Source of the DNA: Gammaproteobacteria bacterium UBA5109 | Lineage (GTDB): Bacteria; Pseudomonadota; Gammaproteobacteria; Pseudomonadales; Pseudohongiellaceae | Direction of reading: 5' to 3' | DNA length: 64,000 nt | Assembly: GCA_002414385.1 (NCBI GenBank) | Contig: DHZH01000005.1 | Location: 1 to 64,000, forward strand | Shown: positions 19,330 to 27,826 of the stretch, piece after piece | Layout: each line of letters starts with the position of its first letter | Numbering within the stretch: the first letter of the stretch is position 1 | The notes under the pieces: model-generated | What the model saw: only the letters and a program-made list of their open reading frames with translations | What the model was told of the DNA's origin: nothing | The model's database searches: none | Made by a program: the position numbers and the translations under genes

Positions 19330-20031
19330 ATGAGTCGAAGAATCGCGATTGTTGAAGATGAAGCAGCCCTGCGTGAGAACTACACTGACGTGCTGCGAAA
19401 ACAGGGCTATGAGATACAGGCATACCCGAATCGGCGTAAAGCCATGGAAGCCTTTGAAGTTCGACTACCGGACCTGGCTGTTATAGATATCGGCCTGGAA
19501 GATGAGATTGACGGTGGCTTCAAGCTTTGCCAGGCCCTGCGTTCCATGTCGGATACCCTGCCAATCATGATCCTGACGGCACGGGACAATGATTTCGATA
19601 CCGTCAGCGGCTTGCGTATGGGGGCAGACGACTATCTCAGCAAGGATATCAGCCTGCCCCATTTGAGCGCGCGAATTGCCGCATTGTTCCGGCGCCTGGA
19701 TGTTCAGGACAAGCCTGCTGAACCTGACAGTCTGCTGGAAAGAGGAGATCTGCAGATGGATCTGAGTCGCCTGACAGTTAGCTGGAAGGGTGAAAAAATC
19801 ATACTGACAATCACCGAATTCTGGATGTTACATGCTCTGGTGAAGTTTCCCGGGCATGTCAAAAGTCGTGATGCGCTGATGCAGGAATCAAAAATTTTTG
19901 TGGATAACAGCACCATAACCTCCCATGTCAAACGCATCCGCAAAAAGTTTATTCAGGCGGATGCGGATTTCAATTGCATAGATACGGTTTATGGCATGGG
20001 ATATCGCTGGACTATTGAAGCTGAGGATTGA
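19330..20031 (+). CDS. pdsR: Proteobacterial dedicated sortase system response regulator (PdsR-like)
   Basis: A 233-residue OmpR-type regulator. The receiver starts RRIAIVEDEAALRENY and has its phospho-acceptor Asp in VIDIGLEDEIDGG; the switch region is DDYLSKDISLPHLSARIAALFRR. The C-terminal winged helix ends YGMGYRWTIE. Receiver wording is close to what I recall for the marine sortase-linked response regulator family. A TTG at 19297 would add 11 residues; ATG 19330 starts right at the receiver. It shares a 210-bp divergent promoter region with pdsO and overlaps pdsS by one base (TGATG). Confidence 0.85.
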   Translation: MSRRIAIVEDEAALRENYTDVLRKQGYEIQAYPNRRKAMEAFEVRLPDLAVIDIGLEDEIDGGFKLCQALRSMSDTLPIMILTARDNDFDTVSGLRMGADDYLSKDISLPHLSARIAALFRRLDVQDKPAEPDSLLERGDLQMDLSRLTVSWKGEKIILTITEFWMLHALVKFPGHVKSRDALMQESKIFVDNSTITSHVKRIRKKFIQADADFNCIDTVYGMGYRWTIEAED

Positions 20032-22226
20032 TGGCTGCTTTGATCAAAAAGCTTTCCGGGATAAGAGTCAGGCTGCTACTGGTTTCCGGTTTCCTGCTGA
20101 TCATTCCCTGGCTCGGATACCAGTATATCCTGGAAATGGAGGAGTACCTGAGCCGGGCGCAGGAACAGACTGTGCTGGGCACCGCCAGAGCGCTGGCTAC
20201 CGCCCTCAGTGAACGCCCGGAACTGTTTAATGACAGCTCCTACAGTCGCGCCACAGAAGGCCGTGACCTGTATGTTTATCCGGTGTTTTATCCCCTGGCA
20301 ATTGATGACGGCAATCTCCTGGACTGGCGTGATTACCAACAGTATGAACAGCATTATCAGGAAGGCAGCGACAGTCCGAATCCAGCCAATTCCCTGACCA
20401 GCTTTCGAACGGGCGGCCTGGTTGGTGACCCGCTCAGTTTCCGGCTCATGCTGGGAGAATATAACCGCTCACTTTATGCCTATCTGCGCGTCATTGATGA
20501 GAATGTCGTACTACGTAGCCAGGAAAGCCTCAGGGTAGACCGCAGTGACAGCCTCAGGCTTGCTGTTGTCAGTGGTGACGGGGTTTTTGAGCGCTATGTC
20601 ATTGCTCCTTATGATGATGAATTTATTTACCCCTATCGCATCAGTAATGATATTACTGATGTATCCGCCCTGCAGTATGAACCCCGGATAACAGGCCGCT
20701 GGACCCGAACCGCTGAAGGCTATGAAGTTGAATTACGCCTGCCATTGGAAATGCTGGGTAACAAGCTGGGTATATCGGTCTTTGATGTTGATGACATGCA
20801 GCAACGCAGTGTCGCTGCCATTGTTTCCACCTCAGGAATTAATAATGCTGAAGCCCTGGGTACCTTACGTCGGCCAACGCCTGAAATAGACCGCATTGTT
20901 GCGGCAATGGGACTGAGCAATTCCCGTGTTCAGGTCGTTGACCGCAGTCAGCGGGTACTGCTCAGTGAAGGTGACATTCAAAATGCCAGCGGACTGGTGC
21001 TGGACAACTCTGAACAGCAGAATCAGGGAGGGCTGTGGAATGGCATCAGAAACTCACTCCTGCGCCCGATTTATGATCAGCTGCTGTCCCAGCCAACTTC
21101 CAGTTTTGTTGATGAACTCTACCAGGGTGGCACACTGGAGGGCGATCATATTATTTCAGCTCTTCGAGGGGTGCCGAATACAACTTTTCGCACCCTGGAG
21201 GACAGCCAGACTCGAATCCTGGCTGCGGCTTTTCCAATCATGGATAACGGTCAGGTATTGGGGGCTGTGGTTGTCGACCAGAACATGAATGGTATTCGTA
21301 CCTTCAGAAATCAGGCACTGGAAGTGCTGTTCGATACCATGCTCGGTATTATGCTGCTGGTTGTGACCGTGCTGTTTCTCTTTGCCTCGGGTTTGTCCTC
21401 CCGTATTCGTTCCCTGCGAAATCAGGCCGAACAGATCATTGATGACAGCGGGCGGATCAACAATACCATCCAGCCTTCACGCAGCAGTGATGAAATAGGT
21501 GACCTCAGCCGCAGTTTTGCCAACATCCTGGATCGCCTGACTCAATATACCCACTATCTGGAAAATATGTCTTCACGTCTGTCTCACGAATTACGGACGC
21601 CGGTAACAGTAGTACGTTCTTCCATAGAAAACCTGCGCATGGCCGGCAACCCGGAAGAGGCTGAAGTCTACATTCAAAGAGCGGAGGAGGGGATATCGCG
21701 ACTTAATCTGATATTAACCAACATGAGTGAAGCCTCACGCCTGGAACAGATTCTAAAGTCTTCAGAAAAAGAAAAATTTGACCTGACAAAAGTAATCTCC
21801 GGTTGTGTTGATGGTTACAGCCAGATTTATCCGGGTGTCACATTTAAGGCCGATATCTCTGATGAGCCGGTTGTTATTGAAGGTAATGCTGACTATATCG
21901 TACAGCTGATGGACAAACTGGTTGCCAACGCGGTGGAGTTTTCTTATGAAGATAAAGCTATCAGGATTAAATGTGCCAGCGAAGATAATGAAGCTGTAAT
22001 TTCTGTTGCCAACTCCGGGCCCTACCTGGCTGAGGAAATGAAAGACCGAATATTTGACTCAATGGTATCAGTCAGGCCGGAAAGCAAAAAGAAACAGCCT
22101 CATCTGGGTATGGGCTTGCATATCGTCCGCATGATTACCGATTTCCATGGTGGCTATGTTTATGCCGACAATCTGCTCGAGGAAGAGGGGGTTATTGTGG
22201 TATTACGTATCCCTCTAATGGTATAA
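20031..22226 (+). CDS. pdsS: Proteobacterial dedicated sortase system histidine kinase (PdsS-like)
   Basis: A 731-residue inner-membrane kinase. A first span (about 9-30, VRLLLVSGFLLIIPWLGYQY) leads into a long periplasmic domain with the family-specific start EQTVLGTARALATALSERPEL. A second span lies near 437-460, then a HAMP-like linker, HisKA with His in SSRLSHELRTPVTVV, and an ATPase domain with DKLVANAVEFS and GMGLHIVRM. Length and the N-terminal signature fit the dedicated sortase kinase family. Coupled to pdsR by a TGATG overlap. No sortase or sortase substrate is visible between 17.6 and 24.4 kb. Confidence 0.85.
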   Translation: MAALIKKLSGIRVRLLLVSGFLLIIPWLGYQYILEMEEYLSRAQEQTVLGTARALATALSERPELFNDSSYSRATEGRDLYVYPVFYPLAIDDGNLLDWRDYQQYEQHYQEGSDSPNPANSLTSFRTGGLVGDPLSFRLMLGEYNRSLYAYLRVIDENVVLRSQESLRVDRSDSLRLAVVSGDGVFERYVIAPYDDEFIYPYRISNDITDVSALQYEPRITGRWTRTAEGYEVELRLPLEMLGNKLGISVFDVDDMQQRSVAAIVSTSGINNAEALGTLRRPTPEIDRIVAAMGLSNSRVQVVDRSQRVLLSEGDIQNASGLVLDNSEQQNQGGLWNGIRNSLLRPIYDQLLSQPTSSFVDELYQGGTLEGDHIISALRGVPNTTFRTLEDSQTRILAAAFPIMDNGQVLGAVVVDQNMNGIRTFRNQALEVLFDTMLGIMLLVVTVLFLFASGLSSRIRSLRNQAEQIIDDSGRINNTIQPSRSSDEIGDLSRSFANILDRLTQYTHYLENMSSRLSHELRTPVTVVRSSIENLRMAGNPEEAEVYIQRAEEGISRLNLILTNMSEASRLEQILKSSEKEKFDLTKVISGCVDGYSQIYPGVTFKADISDEPVVIEGNADYIVQLMDKLVANAVEFSYEDKAIRIKCASEDNEAVISVANSGPYLAEEMKDRIFDSMVSVRPESKKKQPHLGMGLHIVRMITDFHGGYVYADNLLEEEGVIVVLRIPLMV

Positions 22227-22315
22227 ACTTCCTCAAATAATCAGAAAAATAAATTCATCAAAGCAGTTTCAGATCGATAAAATCCGGATTTATTATTAAG
22301 GATAATATTCTCTAA

Positions 22316-23035
22316 ATGAGTAAAGACAACCCTGTGATTGGTATCATCGATGATGATCCCTTTATTGTAAAAATTCTTTGCCAGTTATTTGAGTCTACAG
22401 AATTTACGAGTGTTGTCATCAATGAAAACGAAGATATTGAAGCCGCCATCGATGCCAGTGAAGTCGATTTGATCCTGCTGGATCTTAACCTGCAGAATCA
22501 TTACGGTTTTGAAATTGCCAGACAGTTACGTTCCCGAAGTGATCTGGGCCTGATCATGCTCACTGGCAGCAAGGATCAACTGGACAAGCTTGTTGGCCTG
22601 GAAATTGGTGTTGACGATTACATACTAAAACCCTTTGATAAACGCGAATTGACCGCCCGTTGCCGCAATGTCCTGCGGCGGGTACTGCTGTCGCGCGCAG
22701 CCAGGACAGCACAAAAAAGCAATGAAATGGACCAGGTACTACCAGGTTCACCTTTACTGGGGCTCGATGCCAGTCATTTCAGGTTAAAGGCTGCCAACGG
22801 CAATTCTGTAAAACTGAGTCCGCATGAGTTCAGGCTTGCCGAGCTTCTGATAAAAGCAGCAGGCAGTGATGTCAGCCGTGAACAGATTTCGCGGGAAATA
22901 TTTGAGCGGGAATGGTCTCCTTATACCCGGTCAGTGGATGTGCTGGTCAGTAAATTGCGCAAAAAAGTTGCGGAGCTTGGCACTGAAGCGGAAATTATTA
23001 CTGTCAGGGGCAAGGGTTACCAGTTATTGAAGTAA
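22316..23035 (+). CDS. OmpR-family response regulator
   Basis: A 239-residue regulator with a receiver domain (IIDDDPF acidic pocket; phospho-acceptor Asp in LILLDLNLQNHYGFE, about residue 60) and a C-terminal winged helix (about 145-238, ending GKGYQLL) that should bind direct-repeat DNA. It starts 90 bp after pdsS and has no kinase of its own next to it, so PdsS might phosphorylate both this protein and PdsR (inference). The downstream gene is an HtrA-like protease, a plausible target. Confidence 0.88.
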   Translation: MSKDNPVIGIIDDDPFIVKILCQLFESTEFTSVVINENEDIEAAIDASEVDLILLDLNLQNHYGFEIARQLRSRSDLGLIMLTGSKDQLDKLVGLEIGVDDYILKPFDKRELTARCRNVLRRVLLSRAARTAQKSNEMDQVLPGSPLLGLDASHFRLKAANGNSVKLSPHEFRLAELLIKAAGSDVSREQISREIFEREWSPYTRSVDVLVSKLRKKVAELGTEAEIITVRGKGYQLLK

Positions 23036-23108
23036 GCAGCCCCGCTGCCCTGATTCGATAATGGTTTAATATCATGATGAAATCATTTTAATCAAACAAG
23101 GTTTAATT

Positions 23109-23126
23109 GTGTGAAGTGCATCACAC
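23109..23126. promoter_or_regulatory. CRP/Vfr-like binding site
   Basis: GTGTGA-AGTGCA-TCACAC is a perfect inverted repeat matching the CRP consensus TGTGA-N6-TCACA. It lies about 170 bp upstream of the HtrA-like protease gene in an otherwise AT-rich 257-bp intergenic stretch (23036-23292) with no other recognisable feature. Whether this organism has a CRP/Vfr protein cannot be seen here. Confidence 0.5.
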
Positions 23127-23292
23127 TTTCCAGCCATTTCATGCGATTAATTGTAAACAAATAATAACTTTATCTTTTATTCGCTTACATTTTATTACAT
23201 TACTTTAATAGACATTCCTGCCCTTCAAGCACAATATTCAGCTTAACAAAATATATTGTTGTTGCAGAAACAAATATTGCTTTGCTTAAGTT

Positions 23293-24363
23293 ATGAATTG
23301 TTTATACCGCTTAACAAGATTATTTTTATTTTCGACTGTGCTTGGTGCATCCTGGCAAGTGCAGGCTGATAATCTGCCAGACTATTCTGCAATTGTTGAA
23401 GAAGTATTGCCCAGTGTTGTCACCATCACTACCCGATCAGCCGTCGATTCTGTTCAGCAGGTTTCCAGTCAGGACTTTAGTGATATCCCGGGAGACTTCC
23501 TGCCTTACATCATGGCAGCAAATAATCAGAATGCGGGTTCGGGCTTTGTGTTTTCCAGTGATGGCTATGTGCTGACCAATGCACATGTTGTAGAGAATGC
23601 AAACTCAATTTCCATTCAGTTACATGATGGCCGCTTATATGATGCTGAAGTAATTGGCATTGATGCCGGTTCAGATATTGCGCTGTTAAAAATTCCTGCC
23701 CGCGACCTGGTGCCTGCACAGCTGGCTGACAATACCCGTTCATTAAAAGTCGGACAGACAGTGCTGGGAATTGGCTCTCCTTATTCATTTGAATATTCGG
23801 TTACCTCAGGCATTATTTCCTACCTTGGAAGAAGGTTGAGAAATGGTGCCCAAGAGGAAGAGACAGCTGCCTATATCCAGACTGACATGCTGATTAATCC
23901 GGGCAATTCAGGCGGTCCGATTGTCAACGGTGAAGGAGATGTTATTGGCATGAGTTCAAGAATATTTTCCACCACGGGCGCGTCTATCGGTATTTCATTC
24001 GGCATTCCGGTGAACGTTATTGACCAGATGGTTGAGCGCTTTCTCACCGGGCGGGATGCCCAGTCTTTCATTATCGGGGTTGAAACAAGCAATATTAATC
24101 CTGATCAGGTCAGAATCTTCGGCCTGCAAAAGGCACTTGGCGCCCTGGTTACCCGCGTCGATTCCGGTAGCCCGGCAGCACTAAGTGGCCTGATGGTTAA
24201 CGATGTAATTGTGACACTGGATAACAAGATTATCCGTAATAGTGAAGAGCTGGATTATCAGCTGGCATTGCTGGAATCCGGTCATGAAGTCAGGGTCACC
24301 GCAATCAGGAATGGGCGCTATTTCGCAACACAATTCATCGGCTCTCTTGAAGCTGCTCCATAA
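23293..24363 (+). CDS. HtrA/DegS-like trypsin-type serine protease with one PDZ domain
   Basis: A 356-residue periplasmic protease. A signal peptide (about 1-25, ending VQA) precedes a chymotrypsin-fold domain whose catalytic triad is visible: His 98 in NAHVVEN, Asp 128 in SDIALLKI and Ser 206 in NPGNSGGPIV. A single PDZ domain follows (about 255-350). One PDZ and the length resemble DegS, but the N terminus looks cleavable rather than a retained anchor, so a soluble DegQ-like role is also possible. RseP is encoded 15 kb away, so a sigma-E cascade exists in principle. Confidence 0.88.
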   Translation: MNCLYRLTRLFLFSTVLGASWQVQADNLPDYSAIVEEVLPSVVTITTRSAVDSVQQVSSQDFSDIPGDFLPYIMAANNQNAGSGFVFSSDGYVLTNAHVVENANSISIQLHDGRLYDAEVIGIDAGSDIALLKIPARDLVPAQLADNTRSLKVGQTVLGIGSPYSFEYSVTSGIISYLGRRLRNGAQEEETAAYIQTDMLINPGNSGGPIVNGEGDVIGMSSRIFSTTGASIGISFGIPVNVIDQMVERFLTGRDAQSFIIGVETSNINPDQVRIFGLQKALGALVTRVDSGSPAALSGLMVNDVIVTLDNKIIRNSEELDYQLALLESGHEVRVTAIRNGRYFATQFIGSLEAAP

Positions 24364-24392
24364 AGCTGTCCGGCAGCAGGATTCAGGCAAAA

Positions 24393-25808
24393 TCAGGGTC
24401 GGTAGCTGAAGACCTCATCCTCGTGTGACAGGCTTAATACATTTCCGGCCTTGCTGCTTTCGGTTCTGCCGACGACTCTTGCAGCTATGTCAAATTCACC
24501 GGCAAGCGCGATGACTTTATCAGCGTCTTCTGGCTGACAATAAACTTCCATGCGGTGACCCATATTGAAAACCTTGTACATTTCCTGCCAGGGCGTTGCT
24601 GATGCCTCCTGTATGGCCTTGAATACAGGCGGCGTCGGGAACAGATTGTCTTTAATAAAATGCACCCCGTCGGAAAATTTCAGGCACTTGGTTTGTGCGC
24701 CTCCGGAGCAGTGTATAAGTCCTTTAATGAGTTGCGGGTGTTTTTCAAGAATACGATATACCACGGGGGCATAGGTGCGGGTCGGGCTGAGAATCGCCTC
24801 GCCAACCGTTAATGTTGAATCAGGCAGTGAGTCTTCCAGCCGGTAGGGGCCACAGTAAACCAGGTCCCTGGAAATATTGGGATCAAAGGACTCAGGATAC
24901 TTCTCTGCATAATACGTGCTGAGCATGTCATGACGGGCGCTGGTCAGGCCGTTACTGCCGATACCGCTGTTTTCAAACTGCTCATAACTTGCCTGCCCGG
25001 TAGAAGACAGACCGACGATGGCCAAACCTGGCTGAATCAGGTCACCACTGATAATGTCTTTCTTTTTCATCACTGAAACGGCGCAGCTGTCAACCACCAC
25101 CGTGCCGGTCAGGTCACCGACATCAGCAGTTTCACCGCCACCACTGTAGATACTGACACCAAACTCACGCAGTGTCTGGAGGAATTTCTCACTGCCTTCA
25201 ATCAGCGCGTTAACGACTTCGCCAGGGCAGTTGAGGGCGTTTCGGTTTACCGTATTGGAAAGCAGGATGCGCCCGTTCACGCCGATGCATAGCAGGTCAT
25301 CAAGATTCATGACAATGGAATCCTGCGAAATACCATGAAAAACACCCGGATCACCAGTTTCCTTGTATGACAGGTAGGCAATGATTGACTTGGTACCGCT
25401 GCCATCGGAATGAATCACGTTACAGTGCTCCGGGTTGCCGGTCAGAAAATCCTCGGTAATCTTGCAGAAGGCATTGGGGAACAGACCGTGATCCAGTTTG
25501 TCCACGACATTGTGGACCTCGCTTTTATCGGCAGAAACTCCCCGCGCCTGGTAACGGCCAATACTCTGGTTAGGCTCGGCGACGATATAGCCACTACGGT
25601 CCTGGGCCTGGATCAGGCCGCGAAATTCAAGCTGCCTGAAGGCTTTGACGATGGTATTGGTAGCCAGTTTGTGGGATTCAGCCAATGCCCGGATACTGGG
25701 CAATTTGTCACCGGCTTCAAGTTCTCCGGTATTGATCTGGAAATGCACCTGATCGACGATTTGCTGGAAGATTGGAGTGGCACTGTCGTGATCAAGCTCG
25801 AGTTTCAT
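24393..25808 (-). CDS. GntR-type wHTH fused to a Bacteroidota-type PurM (AIR synthase) domain
   Basis: A single 471-residue frame. Residues 1-78 are an intact GntR/YtrA-like winged helix (TPIFQQIVDQVHFQINTGEL, GDKLPSIRALAES, NTIVKAFRQLEFRGLI). Residues about 88-471 are a full-length PurM-like domain of the longer Bacteroidota type: RGVSADKSEVHN, HSDGSGTKS, QDSIVMNLDDLLC, GGGETADVGDL, GSNGLTSARHD, SPTRTYAPV, FNMGHRMEVY and a terminal VFSYRP. PurM converts FGAM and ATP to AIR in purine synthesis. No stop or frame shift separates the parts. AAGGTGAT lies before the ATG, and a 26-bp palindrome lies upstream. It may be a purine-responsive repressor, a self-regulating enzyme, or both; nothing in the sequence decides this. 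Confidence 0.88.
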   Translation of the reverse strand: MKLELDHDSATPIFQQIVDQVHFQINTGELEAGDKLPSIRALAESHKLATNTIVKAFRQLEFRGLIQAQDRSGYIVAEPNQSIGRYQARGVSADKSEVHNVVDKLDHGLFPNAFCKITEDFLTGNPEHCNVIHSDGSGTKSIIAYLSYKETGDPGVFHGISQDSIVMNLDDLLCIGVNGRILLSNTVNRNALNCPGEVVNALIEGSEKFLQTLREFGVSIYSGGGETADVGDLTGTVVVDSCAVSVMKKKDIISGDLIQPGLAIVGLSSTGQASYEQFENSGIGSNGLTSARHDMLSTYYAEKYPESFDPNISRDLVYCGPYRLEDSLPDSTLTVGEAILSPTRTYAPVVYRILEKHPQLIKGLIHCSGGAQTKCLKFSDGVHFIKDNLFPTPPVFKAIQEASATPWQEMYKVFNMGHRMEVYCQPEDADKVIALAGEFDIAARVVGRTESSKAGNVLSLSHEDEVFSYRP

Positions 25809-25853
25809 GTTGAATATATCACCTTGAAGGAGTAATAGGTTTTCTGTTCCGCA

Positions 25854-25879
25854 ATCTGTATCATATCAATGATACAGAT
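25854..25879. promoter_or_regulatory. Candidate operator of the GntR-PurM protein
   Basis: ATCTGTATCAT and ATGATACAGAT are perfect 11-bp inverted arms with a 4-bp spacer (ATCA). The palindrome lies in the 88-bp divergent gap, 46 bp upstream of the GntR-PurM start and 18 bp upstream of rsmJ. Palindromes with GTATCAT-like half sites are usual for GntR-family operators, so it could control both genes. Confidence 0.65.
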
Positions 25880-25896
25880 AGCCCGAGTTCAGCTCA

Positions 25897-26679
25897 ATGA
25901 AAATTGCCTTTTACTGCCATGCGGATGCCGATCAGGACTACTTCGGTGAACTGCAGGACGCCCTGCAACTGCCTGTTGTCAGCAGCGACCAGCCTGAGCA
26001 GTACAGCCATTTGTTACGGCTGGATCCTGAGGGATTGGGGCTGGAGCGTCTGCAGCAACCCAGCGGTCAGCAACAGCAGCAGGCGACACGCGTAGATTTT
26101 CTTGATGCGGGTCTGCAATACCGTCAGCAATCCACAGGCAAGCAGCAGGGCATTGCCAAGGCAGTTGGTCTCAATCGCCATGCCCCGATGCATGTAATGG
26201 ATGCAACGGCAGGGCTGGGCAGGGACGCTTTTATTCTTGCCAGCCTGGGTTGCCGGGTCAGTATGCTGGAAAGTTCAATGCTGGTTTACTGTTTATTGCG
26301 TGACGGGATCAGCCGGGCAGTAATGGCAGAAGGTGAGATCAGGCAGATAATGCAAGGCATGCAGCTTGAGCATGGTCAAGCCCTTGAATATTTCCAGGCC
26401 ATTCAGAATGGCAGTCGGGAAAAACCGGATGTGATTTATCTGGACCCGATGTTCCCTGTTCGCCAGAAAAGTGCAGCAGTAAAAAAAGACATGAGTATCC
26501 TGCAGGAGATACTGCCACTGCAGGACGAGTCTGCCTTTGCAGCATTATTGCAGGCAGCCAGGGACTGTGCGGTGAAACGGGTTGTCGTCAAACGACCCGG
26601 AAGTAAAAAAGGCAGGCAGGACCAGGGTGCGAGTTTTATAGTACCGGGTAAAGCGGCGCATTTTTCGGTTTACGTGTAA
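25897..26679 (+). CDS. rsmJ: 16S rRNA (guanine-1516-N2)-methyltransferase RsmJ
   Basis: A 260-residue SAM-dependent methyltransferase that modifies G1516 of 16S rRNA. Motif I is MDATAGLGRDAFILASLG (about 108-125), followed by an acidic residue ending strand 2 (MLES) and the catalytic-region motif DVIYLDPMFP (about 182-191). Length and the N-terminal half match the RsmJ (YhiQ) family. It is divergent from the GntR-PurM gene and tail-to-tail with dapE, with one base between the stop codons. Confidence 0.9.
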   Translation: MKIAFYCHADADQDYFGELQDALQLPVVSSDQPEQYSHLLRLDPEGLGLERLQQPSGQQQQQATRVDFLDAGLQYRQQSTGKQQGIAKAVGLNRHAPMHVMDATAGLGRDAFILASLGCRVSMLESSMLVYCLLRDGISRAVMAEGEIRQIMQGMQLEHGQALEYFQAIQNGSREKPDVIYLDPMFPVRQKSAAVKKDMSILQEILPLQDESAFAALLQAARDCAVKRVVVKRPGSKKGRQDQGASFIVPGKAAHFSVYV

Positions 26680-26680
26680 A

Positions 26681-27808
26681 TCAGTCAAGCAGTTGTCTGA
26701 GCACCTGCTCATACATCAGGGCAAGTTGATCGAGTTCCTCAAGGGCAACATGCTCATTATTTTTATGTATGCTGGCATTACACGGACCAAGTTCGACAAC
26801 CTGGGCGCCGGTTGGTGCAATAAATCGTCCATCACTGGTACCGCCTCCGGTTGATAATCCTGTATCAGTGCCGTTTACAGTGCGTATGCTGTTTCTGACA
26901 GCCTCGGTCAGCTCGCCTTCCTCAGTCAGAAAAGGCTCACCGGATAACTGCCACTGCAGTTCAAGGCTGTCAAAATGTCTGGCAAAGATGCTTTCAGTGA
27001 TTTCCTGTAATTGTGCTGCGCTTACTTCCGAGGAGAAGCGAAAATTGAACAGCACTGAAAGTGTGCCGGGAATAACATTGTTTACCCCGTGTCCGGCATG
27101 TATATCAGCAATCTGCAGGGAAGTTGCCGGAAAATACTCATTACCCTGATCCCATTGATGCTGGACCAGTTCAGTTAATGCCGGCAGAAAAACATGTACA
27201 GGATTGACTGCCAGGTCAGGATAAGCCACGTGCCCCTCTTTGCCATTTACCCGCAGAATACCGTTCAGTGAGCCGCGCCGGCCATTGCGCACGGTGTCAC
27301 CAAGTACTTTGCTGCTGGAGGGCTCACCCACCAGACAGTAATCTATCTGTTCATTTCTGTTTTGCAGTTCCTGTACCACTTTGACGGTACCTTCAACGGC
27401 AGCACTTTCCTCATCACTGGTTATCAGGAAAGCAATGGAACCGGAATGCTCAGGATTACTGGCTATAAATTTTTCGCAGGCAGTGATCATTGCTGCCAGA
27501 GAGCCTTTCATATCAGCAGCCCCGCGTCCGTATAAAAAGCCATCACGTATTTCCGGCGTAAAGGGATCTGAATCCCAGGCATTTGTATCTCCGGGCGGAA
27601 CCACATCGGTATGACCGGCAAAACAGAACAGCGGGGCAGCAGTTCCGCGCCGTGCCCAGAGATTGCTGACCGGGCCAAAAGGCATGTGTTCAATACTGAA
27701 GCCCAGTTTTTCTAAACGAGCAGCCAGCAGCTCCTGGCAACCCTGGTCATCAGGGCTGACAGAAGGGCGCTTCATCAGTTCACAACAAAGATCCAGCGTA
27801 GATGACAT
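26681..27808 (-). CDS. dapE: Succinyl-diaminopimelate desuccinylase
   Basis: A 375-residue M20-family metallohydrolase that removes succinate from N-succinyl-LL-diaminopimelate in lysine and peptidoglycan synthesis. Metal ligands lie in FAGHTDVVPPGD (about 64-75), GRGAADMKGSLAA (about 93-105), TSDEESAA (about 129-136) and a C-terminal NASIHKNNEHV. Length equals the family norm. It lies 18 bp downstream of dapD on the same strand, so two consecutive succinylase-pathway steps are co-transcribed. Confidence 0.96.
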   Translation of the reverse strand: MSSTLDLCCELMKRPSVSPDDQGCQELLAARLEKLGFSIEHMPFGPVSNLWARRGTAAPLFCFAGHTDVVPPGDTNAWDSDPFTPEIRDGFLYGRGAADMKGSLAAMITACEKFIASNPEHSGSIAFLITSDEESAAVEGTVKVVQELQNRNEQIDYCLVGEPSSSKVLGDTVRNGRRGSLNGILRVNGKEGHVAYPDLAVNPVHVFLPALTELVQHQWDQGNEYFPATSLQIADIHAGHGVNNVIPGTLSVLFNFRFSSEVSAAQLQEITESIFARHFDSLELQWQLSGEPFLTEEGELTEAVRNSIRTVNGTDTGLSTGGGTSDGRFIAPTGAQVVELGPCNASIHKNNEHVALEELDQLALMYEQVLRQLLD

Positions 27809-27826
27809 GATCAGGCCTGTAATGGC

